DNA of 64,000 nt, from contig NZ_JACHLM010000003.1 of assembly GCF_014207965.1 (NCBI RefSeq), forward strand, positions 1 to 64,000, read 5' to 3'. Source of the stretch: Brevundimonas bullata. Lineage in GTDB: Bacteria; Pseudomonadota; Alphaproteobacteria; Caulobacterales; Caulobacteraceae. Numbering within the stretch: the stretch's first letter is position 1; every line of letters begins with the position of its first letter. The notes under the pieces were generated by a model, which was not told where the DNA came from, made no database searches, and saw nothing but the letters and a program-made list of their open reading frames with translations. This document shows, piece by piece, positions 44,903 to 53,658 of the stretch. The position numbers and the translations under genes are program-made.

Positions 44903-45976
44903 ATGGCGGAGACCCTCAAGGACCGTCTGGTCCGCGAGATCGCGCTGACCGGGCCGATGACGGTGGCGGACTATGTCACCCGCTGCCTTCATGATCCGCG
45001 CGGCGGCTATTACGCGACCCGGCCAGCGCTGGGCGAAGGCGGCGACTTCATCACCGCGCCCCTGGTCAGCCAAATGTTCGGCGAGCTGATCGGTCTGTGG
45101 GCGATCGAAGTCTGGAGCCGTCTGGGCGCGCCCGAGCGGGTGCGGTTGGTCGAGGTCGGGCCCGGCGACGGGACGCTGATGTCTGACGTCCTGCGCGCCG
45201 CGCGGCTGGTCCCCGGCTTCCTCGAGGCCGTCGATCTGATCCTGATCGAGCCCAGCGCGCCGTTGCGGGCCGAACAGGCGCGGCGGCTGGCCGACGCCGA
45301 CGTTCATCCCCGCTGGCTCAGCGCCCTGCATCAGATCGAGACCGACGCGCCGATCATCCTGATCGCCAACGAGGTGCTGGACTGCCTGCCCGCCCGCCAG
45401 TTCATCAAGACCGAGGGCGGCTGGGCCGAGCGCCGCATCGGGGTCACCGACGATCATGACCTGACCTTCGGCCTGACGGCCATCTCCGGCGGCTTCGAAC
45501 GCCCCGAGTACGATGTCGAGCCGGGCCAGATCGTCGAGATTTCGGAGCAGCAGGCGGCCTTCGCGCGCGATCTGGCGGTCCTGGTCAAGGCGGCCTCGGG
45601 CGCCGCCCTGCTGATCGACTACGGCCGCAGCAGGCCCGGCGCGGGCGACACCTTGCAGGCCCTGCGCCGGCACCGGAAGGTCGATCCGCTGACGACGCCG
45701 GGCGAGGCCGACCTGACGCAGTGGGCCGACTATCCCACCGTCCTGGAGGCCGCCGTGCGCACCGGGGCCGACGTCACCGGCTGCGTCAGCCAGGGCGCCT
45801 TCCTCAGGGCCCTGGGGATCGAAGCCCGCGCCCAGAAGTTGATCCAGGCCCGCCCCGACGCCGCCCCGATTATCCAGCGTCAGCTGGATCGCCTGACCGC
45901 GCCGGACCAGATGGGCGAACTGTTCAAGGCGGCGGCGATCTTCTCGCCCCGCGCCCTGGCGCTGCCGGGTTTCTGA
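44903..45976 (+). CDS. MidA-like class I SAM-dependent methyltransferase
   Basis: A 357-residue methyltransferase of the NDUFAF7/MidA (COG1565) family; the mitochondrial relative methylates an arginine of a complex I subunit. Family features are YYATRPALGEGGDFITAP near residue 33, the SAM motif LVEVGPGDGTLM (about 83-94) and LIANEVLDCLPARQF. Whether the bacterial protein modifies complex I is unproven. It starts 7 bp after lgt. Confidence 0.9.
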   Translation: MAETLKDRLVREIALTGPMTVADYVTRCLHDPRGGYYATRPALGEGGDFITAPLVSQMFGELIGLWAIEVWSRLGAPERVRLVEVGPGDGTLMSDVLRAARLVPGFLEAVDLILIEPSAPLRAEQARRLADADVHPRWLSALHQIETDAPIILIANEVLDCLPARQFIKTEGGWAERRIGVTDDHDLTFGLTAISGGFERPEYDVEPGQIVEISEQQAAFARDLAVLVKAASGAALLIDYGRSRPGAGDTLQALRRHRKVDPLTTPGEADLTQWADYPTVLEAAVRTGADVTGCVSQGAFLRALGIEARAQKLIQARPDAAPIIQRQLDRLTAPDQMGELFKAAAIFSPRALALPGF

Positions 45977-46006
45977 GGACTGCGGCCGTCCGCAGGGAGT
46001 TTGACG

Positions 46007-46252
46007 ATGCGTTTTTCAGACTGTGAACGGGCCGTGCTGCTGGCCGTGAAGGGCGTGGGCCCCAAGGTCGTCGAGCGGCTGGAGGAACAGGGTCTGGGCG
46101 GCTTTGAACGCCTGGCCCAGGCCGATCCGGTAGTCGTCTGCGCCGGCGCCGCCGCCAGTGTCGGCTCGACCTGCTGGAAGAACAGCCCCCAGGCGCGCAA
46201 GGCGGTCGAGGCCGCCGTCGCCGCCGCCCGATCATCGCCGGAGGCCGCATGA
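46007..46252 (+). CDS. Small helix-hairpin-helix protein
   Basis: An 81-residue protein whose centre, LAVKGVGPKVVERLEEQG, matches a helix-hairpin-helix, a motif that binds DNA without sequence preference. The C-terminal half is Ala-rich. A GGGAG site supports ATG 46007; an in-frame TTG at 46001 is an alternative. The stop overlaps the pgeF start by 4 nt (ATGA). The role is unknown. Confidence 0.75.
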   Translation: MRFSDCERAVLLAVKGVGPKVVERLEEQGLGGFERLAQADPVVVCAGAAASVGSTCWKNSPQARKAVEAAVAAARSSPEAA

Positions 46253-47019
46253 GCCTGAACCCCATCACCCACCCCCTGCTCGACAAGGCCGGGGTGCGCC
46301 ACGGCTTCTTCACACGTGAGGGCGGCGTTTCTGAAGGCATCTACGCCGGGCTGAACGCCGGCGTCGGGTCCAAGGACGATCCAGCACTGGTGGCCGAGAA
46401 CCGCCGCTGCGTCGCCGAATGGATGGGCGGCGGGCTGGACGACCTGTGCGGCTGCTATCAGATCCACTCCGCCGTGGCCCGCGTAGCCGACACGGGCTGG
46501 AAGGGCGAGCGGCCCGAGGGCGACGCCGTGGTGGCCGCCGTGCCCGGCCCCATCGCATCCGTGCTGACCGCCGACTGCGCGCCGGTCTTGTTCGCCGACG
46601 CCGAGGCCGGTGTGGTCGGCGCGGCCCATGCGGGCTGGAAGGGCGCTCTGGGCGGGATCATCCATTCGACCGTCGCAGCCATGGAGGCCCTGGGCGCACG
46701 CCCCGAACGCATGGTCGCCGTGATCGGCCCCTGCATCGCCCAGGCCAGTTACGAGGTCGGCGGCGACTATCAGGCGCGCTTCGCCCACCACGACCCCGGC
46801 AGCGAACGCTTCTTCGCCCCGGGCGCGACTGAGGGCAAATGCCTGTTCGACCTGCCGGGCTTTGTCCTGTGGCGGTTGGAGCAATCCGGGGTCGGCGACG
46901 CCGACTGGACCGGCGACGACACGCGCGCGGACGCAAGCCGCTTTTACTCGAACCGGCGGGCGTTTCTGGCGGGAGAGACGGATTTCGGGCGGCTGATCAG
47001 CACGATCAGCCTGGGCTGA
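46249..47019 (+). CDS. pgeF: Peptidoglycan editing factor PgeF (YfiH, laccase domain)
   Basis: A 256-residue copper-oxidase-fold protein of the YfiH/PgeF family; in E. coli it removes wrongly incorporated amino acids (L-Ser) from UDP-MurNAc precursors. Conserved metal-site segments: CYQIHS, TADCAPVLF, AAHAGWKGALGG and GPCIAQASYEV. Length is typical. Last gene of the lgt operon, convergent with lpxC, so it lies beside the envelope cluster. Confidence 0.92.
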   Translation: MSLNPITHPLLDKAGVRHGFFTREGGVSEGIYAGLNAGVGSKDDPALVAENRRCVAEWMGGGLDDLCGCYQIHSAVARVADTGWKGERPEGDAVVAAVPGPIASVLTADCAPVLFADAEAGVVGAAHAGWKGALGGIIHSTVAAMEALGARPERMVAVIGPCIAQASYEVGGDYQARFAHHDPGSERFFAPGATEGKCLFDLPGFVLWRLEQSGVGDADWTGDDTRADASRFYSNRRAFLAGETDFGRLISTISLG

Positions 47020-47020
47020 A

Positions 47021-47989
47021 CTAGCCCGCCATCGCCATGTCGGGGACGCGGACGGTTTCCCGCCAGGCGTGGGGCTGGGCCAGCAGGGCGCGGACCAGCT
47101 TGTTGTTCAGCGCGTGGCCGGCCTTGACGCCTTCGTAGCGGCCCATCAAGGGGGCGCCGAGGACATAGAGGTCGCCGATCGCGTCCAGGGCCTTGTGGCG
47201 CACGAACTCGCGTTCCATGCGCAGACCGCCGGGGTTCAGGATCTCGTCGCCGTCGATGACCACGGCGTTCTCCAGCGAACCGCCGCGGGCCAGACCGGCC
47301 TGACGCAGGGCCTCGACCTCATGGGCGAAGCCAAAGGTGCGCGCAGCCATGATGTCCGAACGGAAGGTCGCCTCGTCCACGACGAAGTCCACCACCTGAT
47401 TGCCGATGACAGGCGTAGGGAAGTCGATCTCGAAGCGCATCTCATAGCGGTCGCAGGGCAGAAGGACAGCGGACTTGTCGCCCTCCTCCACCCGGATCGG
47501 CTTGAGGATTTCGATGTAGCGGACCGGGGCTTCCTGACGACGGAAGCCGGCGCGGTCCAGCAGTTGCACGAACTGCAACGCCGAACCGTCCAGGATCGGC
47601 AGCTCGGGGCCGTCGACCTCGATCACGGCGTTGGAGACGCCCAGCGCGCACAAGGCGGCCATCAGGTGCTCGATGGTCGACAGACGCACGCCCGCCGCGT
47701 TCTCGATCATGGTGTTCAGGCGCGCATCGACCACGGCCTCGCCCGAGATGGGGATGCGGTTGTCGCGGTCGGTGATGTCGGTGCGCACGAAGACGATGCC
47801 CGTGCCCGGCGCAGCCGGACGCACGACCAGCTTGACGCGCTGGCCGGTGTGGACCCCCACGCCGGCGCAGATGGCCGGGGCGATGATGGTCTGTTCGTGA
47901 TGGTCGTTACGGACCGGCAAGCTGGAAACTCTCTGTTGCGCGGCTCCGCGCAACGGGTGCGGAGTTCGCCTCACCTGTCGTTTAATCAC
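47021..47989 (-). CDS. lpxC: UDP-3-O-acyl-N-acetylglucosamine deacetylase
   Basis: A 322-residue zinc enzyme, the committed step of lipid A synthesis. Zinc ligands lie in STIEHLMAAL (His108) and HKALDAIGDLY. Compared with E. coli LpxC, the GTG start at 47989 gives about 28 extra N-terminal residues; a TTG at 47920 after AGAGAG would give a more usual length, so the start is unsure. It is downstream of ftsZ and separated from it by a terminator, with 120 bp between them. Confidence 0.94.
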   Translation of the reverse strand: MIKRQVRRTPHPLRGAAQQRVSSLPVRNDHHEQTIIAPAICAGVGVHTGQRVKLVVRPAAPGTGIVFVRTDITDRDNRIPISGEAVVDARLNTMIENAAGVRLSTIEHLMAALCALGVSNAVIEVDGPELPILDGSALQFVQLLDRAGFRRQEAPVRYIEILKPIRVEEGDKSAVLLPCDRYEMRFEIDFPTPVIGNQVVDFVVDEATFRSDIMAARTFGFAHEVEALRQAGLARGGSLENAVVIDGDEILNPGGLRMEREFVRHKALDAIGDLYVLGAPLMGRYEGVKAGHALNNKLVRALLAQPHAWRETVRVPDMAMAG

Positions 47990-48055
47990 GCACGCTCAAG
48001 GGTGAAATGAAAGATGGGTTTCGAAATGTTTCGGTCCGGTGACAGCCGGTAACAA

Positions 48056-48090
48056 CGAAAAACGCCCCGGAGCCAGGCTCCGGAGCGTTT
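48056..48090 (-). terminator. ftsZ terminator
   Basis: AACGCCCCGGAGCC (48061-48074) pairs with GGCTCCGGAGCGTT (48077-48090) with one mismatch and is followed, on the minus strand, by TTTTTCGTT. It lies 20 bp past the ftsZ stop. Confidence 0.85.
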
Positions 48091-48109
48091 CAATCAGTGT
48101 CTCTTCCGA

Positions 48110-49675
48110 TCAGTTCGCGAGGCGGCGAAGGAAGGACGGGATTTCGAGGTCGTCGTCTTCAGCGTGACCGGCCTGATAGTCCTGGGTCGGCTGGGTCGCC
48201 TGGGTCTGGCGCAGTTGCTGGGTCGTGCGGTTCGACGACGGCTGCGGCGCGTAGGACGGTTGCTGCTGCTGTTGCGGCTGCTGGCGCTTCTTGCCGAACA
48301 GGCTCCAGCCGCTGCGGCGGTGATCGCGATCGTCGTAGTATTCTTCTTCAGCGACCGGCTCTTCGCGGCGCGGGGCCGGACGGGCTTGCGGCTGTTGCTG
48401 CTGGCCGCGGTCGAAGTAGAGGTCGCCTTGCGAGGCGGCGGCGGGCTCGGCGCGGACCGAACCGGATTCGTATTCCTCGACCCAGGGGTCGACGATCGGC
48501 TCCAGATTACGAGGCGCGTCGTGGATGACGGGTTCCGGGCGCGGCTCGGGCGCGGCGCGGGCGGCCGGGGCCTCGTAGACAGGCGCCGGCTCGGGGGCGC
48601 GGACCGGTTCACGAACCGGGTCGATGCGGACCTCGGGCTGACGCGGGGACATCGTCGTGGGGCGGCGGTCCGAGAAGGCCGAACCCTGGGGCTCGATCTT
48701 CTGAATGACCGCCTCGTCCATGCCGGTGGCGACGACCGAAACGCGGATCTTGCCGTCCAGGGCCGGGTCGAAGGCGGCGCCGAAGATGATGTTGGCGTCG
48801 CCGTCCACTTCGGCGGCGATGGCGTTGGCGGCCTCGTCCACTTCCAGCAGGGTCATGTCCAGACCGCCGGTGATGTTGACCAGCACGGCCTTGGCGCCCT
48901 TGAGGCTGGTTTCATCCAGCAGCGGGTTGGCGATGGCGTTCTGAGCGGCCAGCAGGGCGCGGTCGTCGCCCGTGGCCTCGCCCGTGCCCATCATCGCCTT
49001 GCCCATTTCGGACATGACGGCGCGGACGTCGGCGAAGTCGAGGTTGATCAGGCCCGGCAGGATCATCAGGTCGGTGATCGAACGCACGCCCGAGTGCAGC
49101 ACCTGGTCGGCCATGCCGAAGGCGTCGGCGAAGGTCGTGCGCTCGTTGGCGACGCGGAACAGGTTCTGGTTCGGAATGACGATCAGGGTGTCGACGTAGC
49201 GTTGCAGCTCGGCCACGCCGGAGTCCGCCAGACGCATGCGGTGACGGCCTTCGAAGGTGAAGGGCTTGGTCACGACGCCGACGGTCAGGATGCCGCGGTC
49301 GCGCGCGCACTTGGCGATGACGGGGGCCGCGCCGGTGCCGGTGCCGCCGCCCATGCCGCAGGTGATGAAGACCATGTGCGCGCCGTCCAGGTGCGCGTGG
49401 ATCTCGTCAGCGCTCTCCTCGGCGGCGTTCATGCCGACTTCGGGGTGGGCGCCGGCGCCGAGGCCCTGGGTGATGGTTTCGCCCAGCTGGATGCGGCGGT
49501 CGGTCTTGGCGAAGCTGAGGTGCTGAGCGTCGGTGTTGGCTACGACGAACTCGACCCCTTCAAGGCCGGCGTCGATCATGTTGTTCACGGCGTTCCCGCC
49601 TGCGCCGCCGACGCCGAAGACGACGATGCGGGGCTTCAGTTCCGCGTTTTGAGGCTTCACCAGCGAGAGAGACAT
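48110..49675 (-). CDS. ftsZ: Cell division protein FtsZ
   Basis: A 521-residue tubulin homologue that polymerises at midcell to organise division. The GTP-binding motif GGGTGTG is at residues 109-115; T7-loop and GTPase domains occupy about 1-320. A long, disordered Pro/Gln/Arg/Glu-rich linker (about 320-505), as in Caulobacter, leads to the C-terminal peptide [11 protein letters not shown] that binds FtsA and other partners. ATG 49675 is chosen because [10 protein letters not shown] is the usual alphaproteobacterial N-terminus; the frame extends 14 codons upstream. Transcribed alone between a TonB receptor gene upstream and its own terminator. Confidence 0.97.
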   Translation of the reverse strand: MSLSLVKPQNAELKPRIVVFGVGGAGGNAVNNMIDAGLEGVEFVVANTDAQHLSFAKTDRRIQLGETITQGLGAGAHPEVGMNAAEESADEIHAHLDGAHMVFITCGMGGGTGTGAAPVIAKCARDRGILTVGVVTKPFTFEGRHRMRLADSGVAELQRYVDTLIVIPNQNLFRVANERTTFADAFGMADQVLHSGVRSITDLMILPGLINLDFADVRAVMSEMGKAMMGTGEATGDDRALLAAQNAIANPLLDETSLKGAKAVLVNITGGLDMTLLEVDEAANAIAAEVDGDANIIFGAAFDPALDGKIRVSVVATGMDEAVIQKIEPQGSAFSDRRPTTMSPRQPEVRIDPVREPVRAPEPAPVYEAPAARAAPEPRPEPVIHDAPRNLEPIVDPWVEEYESGSVRAEPAAASQGDLYFDRGQQQQPQARPAPRREEPVAEEEYYDDRDHRRSGWSLFGKKRQQPQQQQQPSYAPQPSSNRTTQQLRQTQATQPTQDYQAGHAEDDDLEIPSFLRRLAN

Positions 49676-49800
49676 GATTGTTGTTCCGACCTTACCGACC
49701 CTGCCCGTTAGCCCCAATGCGAATCCCCGCCGATCGCATTGGTTATGAGCACGTTAAGCAAAACCCTGTCTGCGTTAACGAAGGGTTACTCCGGTAATAT
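49676..49800 (-). promoter_or_regulatory. ftsZ promoter with CtrA-like and GANTC sites
   Basis: TTAA (49775-49778), seven bases, then TTAC (49786-49789) match the CtrA box TTAA-N7-TTAA at 7 of 8 fixed positions, about 100 bp upstream of the start. A second TTAA is at 49754-49757. A GAATC (GANTC) site at 49721-49725 would be a CcrM target. In Caulobacter, ftsZ is controlled by CtrA and by methylation, so these sites fit. Confidence 0.5.
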
Positions 49801-49879
49801 GAGTCGGCCGTTTTGAAAGCCCGCTTCTGTAGCTTGACCGCAGATTTCTTTCATTTTTCCGCCCCCTGGGGCTGAAAAG

Positions 49880-49910
49880 CAAAAAGGGCGGCTCTTGCGA
49901 GCCGCCCTTT
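49880..49910 (-). terminator. TonB receptor gene terminator
   Basis: AAAGGGCGGCTC (49883-49894) and GAGCCGCCCTTT (49899-49910) form a perfect 12-bp stem with a TTGC loop; the minus strand continues with TTGCTTTT. It lies 22 bp past the receptor stop and insulates ftsZ. Confidence 0.85.
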
Positions 49911-49931
49911 CCGTTTCGGATCGAACCGAAC

Positions 49932-52900
49932 TTACCAGGGGCTGTAGCTGAAGCCGACGAAGAAGCGACGACCGTAGGGGTCGAAGGTCGAGGCGAAGCC
50001 GAGGTAAGCCGGCGGCTCAACATTCGTCAGGTTCGTGACACCCGCACGCATCGTAAGCTCGTCATTGAAGCGATACCTGACGCTCACGTCGTGACGGACG
50101 AAGTTGCCAGTCGTGTACCAATCGGTCGGCTGACCGTCGGTATTGCCGCTCGCCATGACGTCACGCGTCTTGACCAGATCCTGCGAACCCATCCAGTCGG
50201 CCAGCCAGCTCACGTTGAAGCGCTCGTTGGGCGACCACGTCAGACGCGAGGTTCCTTCCAGACGGGGGTAGAAGACGTTGGTGGCCAGATCGTTGAATGA
50301 ATCGCGATTGGTCAGGCTGGTGTACTGCTTCTGCTCGATCAGCCACAGCGCGCTGAAGGAGTAGTCGAAGCGACCCAGATTGAGGCCGAACATCTCTTCG
50401 GTGTCGATGCTGTAGTTAGCCGAAATGTCCAGACCGCGGGTTTCCAGCTTTGCGAAGTTCAGCGTCTGCAGAATGAAGCCGCCGATCGGGTCGCCTACAG
50501 GAGCACCGACCTTGAAGACGTTGAACGGATCCGTGTCGTTGTTGGGGTTCGCACGGAAGGTAAGGCTGCAAGCCAGTGCATCCAGTTCCTTGCCGTTCAC
50601 GCATTGCTCGGCGATCTGCTGGCCCGAAGGCGTGACGATCACGTCATCAATCGTGATCTCGTAGTAATCGAGAACCAGGCTGAAGTTAGGAATGAAGCGC
50701 GGACGCAGAACCGTAGAGAAGGTGAAGGATTCCGAGGTTTCCGGACGCAGATCCGGGTTTCCACCCAGGACACTGGCGATACCGGCCGAGTAGTTCGGGC
50801 GATAGTCGTCAGCAATCCCGACGGTCGCTTGGCTGAAGTCGTAGGTCAGACCCTTCGCCGCGGCCATCTTGGTGCAGTTGGCGATACGGTTCGCCTTGAT
50901 CTCGGCGGCGTTGGCTCCGGTGAATCCAGCAATGGCGCGCGTATCGCAGGGATCCGTGAACGCGTTCACAAACGTCTGCCCATAGGGACGGAAGTTCTCG
51001 CTCAGGTTCGGAGCGCGGAAGGACGTGTTGAAGCTGCTCTTGAACGTAATGTCCGGGATCGGACGATAAACCAGGCTGACCCCGTACACATCGCCGGTGC
51101 CGGCCGTCGTATAGTCGAAGGTGCGATACGACCCGCTAAGCTCGGCAAAATCGCCCATCCAGCTGTCACGGAACAGAGGCACGGCAACCTCGGCGAACAG
51201 CTCTTTGGTTTCGTATTCGGCGCCCAGGAAGTCATCGCCAGTGTTCAGTTGCAGCAGGCGACCAGCGGTATCGCGGCTACGACCGATGCCTTCGGTGTAC
51301 TCACGACGATACTCGGCGCCCAGAGAGAAGCCGATCTGGCCGGCGCCCCAGAAGTCACCCAGTTCGCCGCCAAAGGTCGCGACCGCGCTTTCCTGAATAT
51401 TCTTCTCGAGCACCGTAACGGCGGCCGAAATGTATTGGATGGCTTCCGGCGACTGATTGCCGTTGCCGAACACGTTCAAGGGCACGCAACCCGCGATTTC
51501 CGGGTTGGTCTTCGGATCGGCGTAGGTGGTGGCGGCCGTGTTGGGGTTCTGCTCCTGAATGGTGATGCCTTGAGCAGCGAGCAGCTGAACCCGGCAAACG
51601 ACCTGGCCAGGGCGGCCGTTGACGAGACCGCCGGTGTCGACCACCGCGTCCATAGCGTGAGCGAAGCGGATGGCGTCCGGACCGGTTTCGCGGTTCCGGT
51701 TGTTCATCTCGCCATAGGTGTACGACAGATCCCAGTTGGCGTTGTTGATGAAGCCCACGCGATCGTAGTTGCCCTCGATCGCAGCGACATAACGCTGGAC
51801 TTCCCGATTATTGGTTTGGTCGCGCGGAACGCCGAAGCCCCGATGCAACGCGATCGGCGCAGAAACGGCGGCTCCAGGGGCGCCCGGCGTCGTGTTCGTC
51901 GGATCAGCATAGGGGATGAAGGTGTTGCCGCGGATCGCAGCAACCAGGTTCGCCGGCAAGAAGGCGTTGTCAGTGCGGGTCGCGAACGAGCTGGTGCCCG
52001 AAATCAGACCCGGGGTGTTGCCGCTGTTGCAGGTCCGTGCTGCGCCGCCGAAGGGCGTGCCGCCGCAGGCAAGCGCCGAGTCGACGATAAAGATATCCCA
52101 GAAGGAAAACTGACCTTGGTCGTAGGCATCCTCGGTCGTGTACTTGGCTTCAAATGACGCGCGGATATTGTCGTTGACGGTGTAGTTGGCGCCGACCTGA
52201 TAGCGCTGCGATTCCTGCTCGGGGAAGCGCGTCCGGTTGTCAAAGGCCGTCAAGCCCGCAGGTTCGCCGTCGCCGCCGATGTTCCAGGGACGGCTGGCGC
52301 CGGTGTTGCCGATCCGCTGGCCGAAGTTGGCCAGGCGCGCGGTCGTGCCGTCGAACCAGTAGGTATAGCTCGGATCGACGTTGAAGCAGTTGGAAGAGGT
52401 CGAGAAGCCGCGGCACGCGGCAACCGGGATATCGGGGTCACCGAAGGGGCTGGGGCGCTGCATGTTGGCCAGGGTGGTCGAACCCCAGAGCGGGCGATCC
52501 AGACGACGGGCGTTGTAGAACTCACCCGTATCCACGAAACCGTCGGATGCGGGGCCAATGGCGGGGTTGGTCGGATCAGCGTCAATACCCAACGCAACGC
52601 GGCCGCGACGTATCCAGCCAATCTGGTCGGTACGAACCTCATCCGCCTTTTCATACTCGGCGTGAGCATAGAGGTTCAGACGGTCGTCGAGCAGGTTGAT
52701 GCCGCCCAGAACCGACAGACGACGCGTCGCAGCGTCGCCGCCCTTCACCAGCTCGCCGTAGTTGCCGTCGATCGTCAGACCTTCGAAGTCCTTACGCAGC
52801 GTGTAGTTGATCACCCCGGAAACAGCGTCAGCGCCGTAAACCGATGAGGCGCCGCCGGTGATGATCTCGATGTTCTGGATCAGAAGGCGCGGGATGATGG

Positions 52901-53321
52901 AGACGTCAACGGACAGGGAGCCTGCCGACGAACCGACGTGGCGACGCCCGTCGATAAGGGTCAGGGTACGACCCGATCCGAGCGAGCGCAGGTTGGCGAA
53001 CTCAAGGCCGCCGTCGTTCAGACCCGTACCCGTCGTATCCGACGGCACCAGCGAGTTGGACAGGGCGGGAATCGTGGCGAGGTAATCGATAACCGTCGGC
53101 AGACCGGTCTCCAGAAGCGCAGCGCCGTCAATCTGAATGATCGGCGCGGCCACCGTGGTCGGGTCGCGGCGAATGCGTGAACCGGTGACGACAATTTCGT
53201 CAACCTTGGTCGCGCTTTCTTCCTGCGCTGACGGCTGGGTCTGCGCGAATGCAGGCGCAGAGACCGCGATCAGGCCTGCCAGAACCGTCGTTCCGAACAA
53301 ATACCTACGCTTCAAATTCAT
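49932..53321 (-). CDS. TonB-dependent outer-membrane receptor
   Basis: An 1129-residue beta-barrel importer. Signal peptide about 1-27 (ending APAFAQ), a TonB-box-like DEIVVTGSRI (about residues 40-49), plug domain to about 170 (with ITGGASSVYGADAVSGVINY), then a barrel with long loops and a C-terminal strand ending in aromatic FSYSPW. It takes up an unknown ligand with energy from TonB. Larger than siderophore receptors of about 700 residues, in the range of the large caulobacterial receptors for complex carbon compounds. It lies between ftsA and ftsZ, with more A and T and its own terminator. Confidence 0.92.
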   Translation of the reverse strand: MNLKRRYLFGTTVLAGLIAVSAPAFAQTQPSAQEESATKVDEIVVTGSRIRRDPTTVAAPIIQIDGAALLETGLPTVIDYLATIPALSNSLVPSDTTGTGLNDGGLEFANLRSLGSGRTLTLIDGRRHVGSSAGSLSVDVSIIPRLLIQNIEIITGGASSVYGADAVSGVINYTLRKDFEGLTIDGNYGELVKGGDAATRRLSVLGGINLLDDRLNLYAHAEYEKADEVRTDQIGWIRRGRVALGIDADPTNPAIGPASDGFVDTGEFYNARRLDRPLWGSTTLANMQRPSPFGDPDIPVAACRGFSTSSNCFNVDPSYTYWFDGTTARLANFGQRIGNTGASRPWNIGGDGEPAGLTAFDNRTRFPEQESQRYQVGANYTVNDNIRASFEAKYTTEDAYDQGQFSFWDIFIVDSALACGGTPFGGAARTCNSGNTPGLISGTSSFATRTDNAFLPANLVAAIRGNTFIPYADPTNTTPGAPGAAVSAPIALHRGFGVPRDQTNNREVQRYVAAIEGNYDRVGFINNANWDLSYTYGEMNNRNRETGPDAIRFAHAMDAVVDTGGLVNGRPGQVVCRVQLLAAQGITIQEQNPNTAATTYADPKTNPEIAGCVPLNVFGNGNQSPEAIQYISAAVTVLEKNIQESAVATFGGELGDFWGAGQIGFSLGAEYRREYTEGIGRSRDTAGRLLQLNTGDDFLGAEYETKELFAEVAVPLFRDSWMGDFAELSGSYRTFDYTTAGTGDVYGVSLVYRPIPDITFKSSFNTSFRAPNLSENFRPYGQTFVNAFTDPCDTRAIAGFTGANAAEIKANRIANCTKMAAAKGLTYDFSQATVGIADDYRPNYSAGIASVLGGNPDLRPETSESFTFSTVLRPRFIPNFSLVLDYYEITIDDVIVTPSGQQIAEQCVNGKELDALACSLTFRANPNNDTDPFNVFKVGAPVGDPIGGFILQTLNFAKLETRGLDISANYSIDTEEMFGLNLGRFDYSFSALWLIEQKQYTSLTNRDSFNDLATNVFYPRLEGTSRLTWSPNERFNVSWLADWMGSQDLVKTRDVMASGNTDGQPTDWYTTGNFVRHDVSVRYRFNDELTMRAGVTNLTNVEPPAYLGFASTFDPYGRRFFVGFSYSPW

Positions 53322-53658
53322 AGTGGTTCGCCCCCAGATAATGAACATCAACGCGCGACTCGCAAAAGAGCGCGCGCACGTTGGGACCCTCGTAATGGAA
53401 AATGACGCCGCGACAACCTTTGTGGCTCAAATCGGACCATCTCGCGTCAGACCTGTAACAATCAGGACACACTCCAGTCACAGATGATCAAATCTCGTTC
53501 TTCGAACCCAAATTTCATCCCTTCAAGAGCCAAAACAGACAAAATATTGCTGACACCAACAACTTATGCGCATGACCAGACATGGGCTGGCCATACGCCG
53601 TACGGTTAAATCAGGCTCGATTGAGGTGGGACGGCGGAGATTTCCGCCGCAATACAAC
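53322..53658. other. A/T-richer spacer upstream of the TonB receptor gene
   Basis: No gene is seen in these 337 bp. The stretch 53460-53590 is clearly richer in A and T than its neighbours and should hold the receptor promoter and any operator. A short hairpin, GGCGGA-GAT-TTCCGCC type (about 53634-53649), lies 10 bp past the ftsA stop, but no T-run follows on the minus strand. Confidence 0.5.

Noticed and set aside
48110..49675. Glutamine-rich segment of FtsZ as a frameshift or a fused second gene
   Set aside because: The frame is continuous and ends in the conserved C-terminal peptide; a long disordered linker is normal in caulobacterial FtsZ.
53634..53649. Hairpin after ftsA as a terminator
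   Set aside because: The stem is short and no T-run follows on the minus strand, so read-through cannot be excluded.
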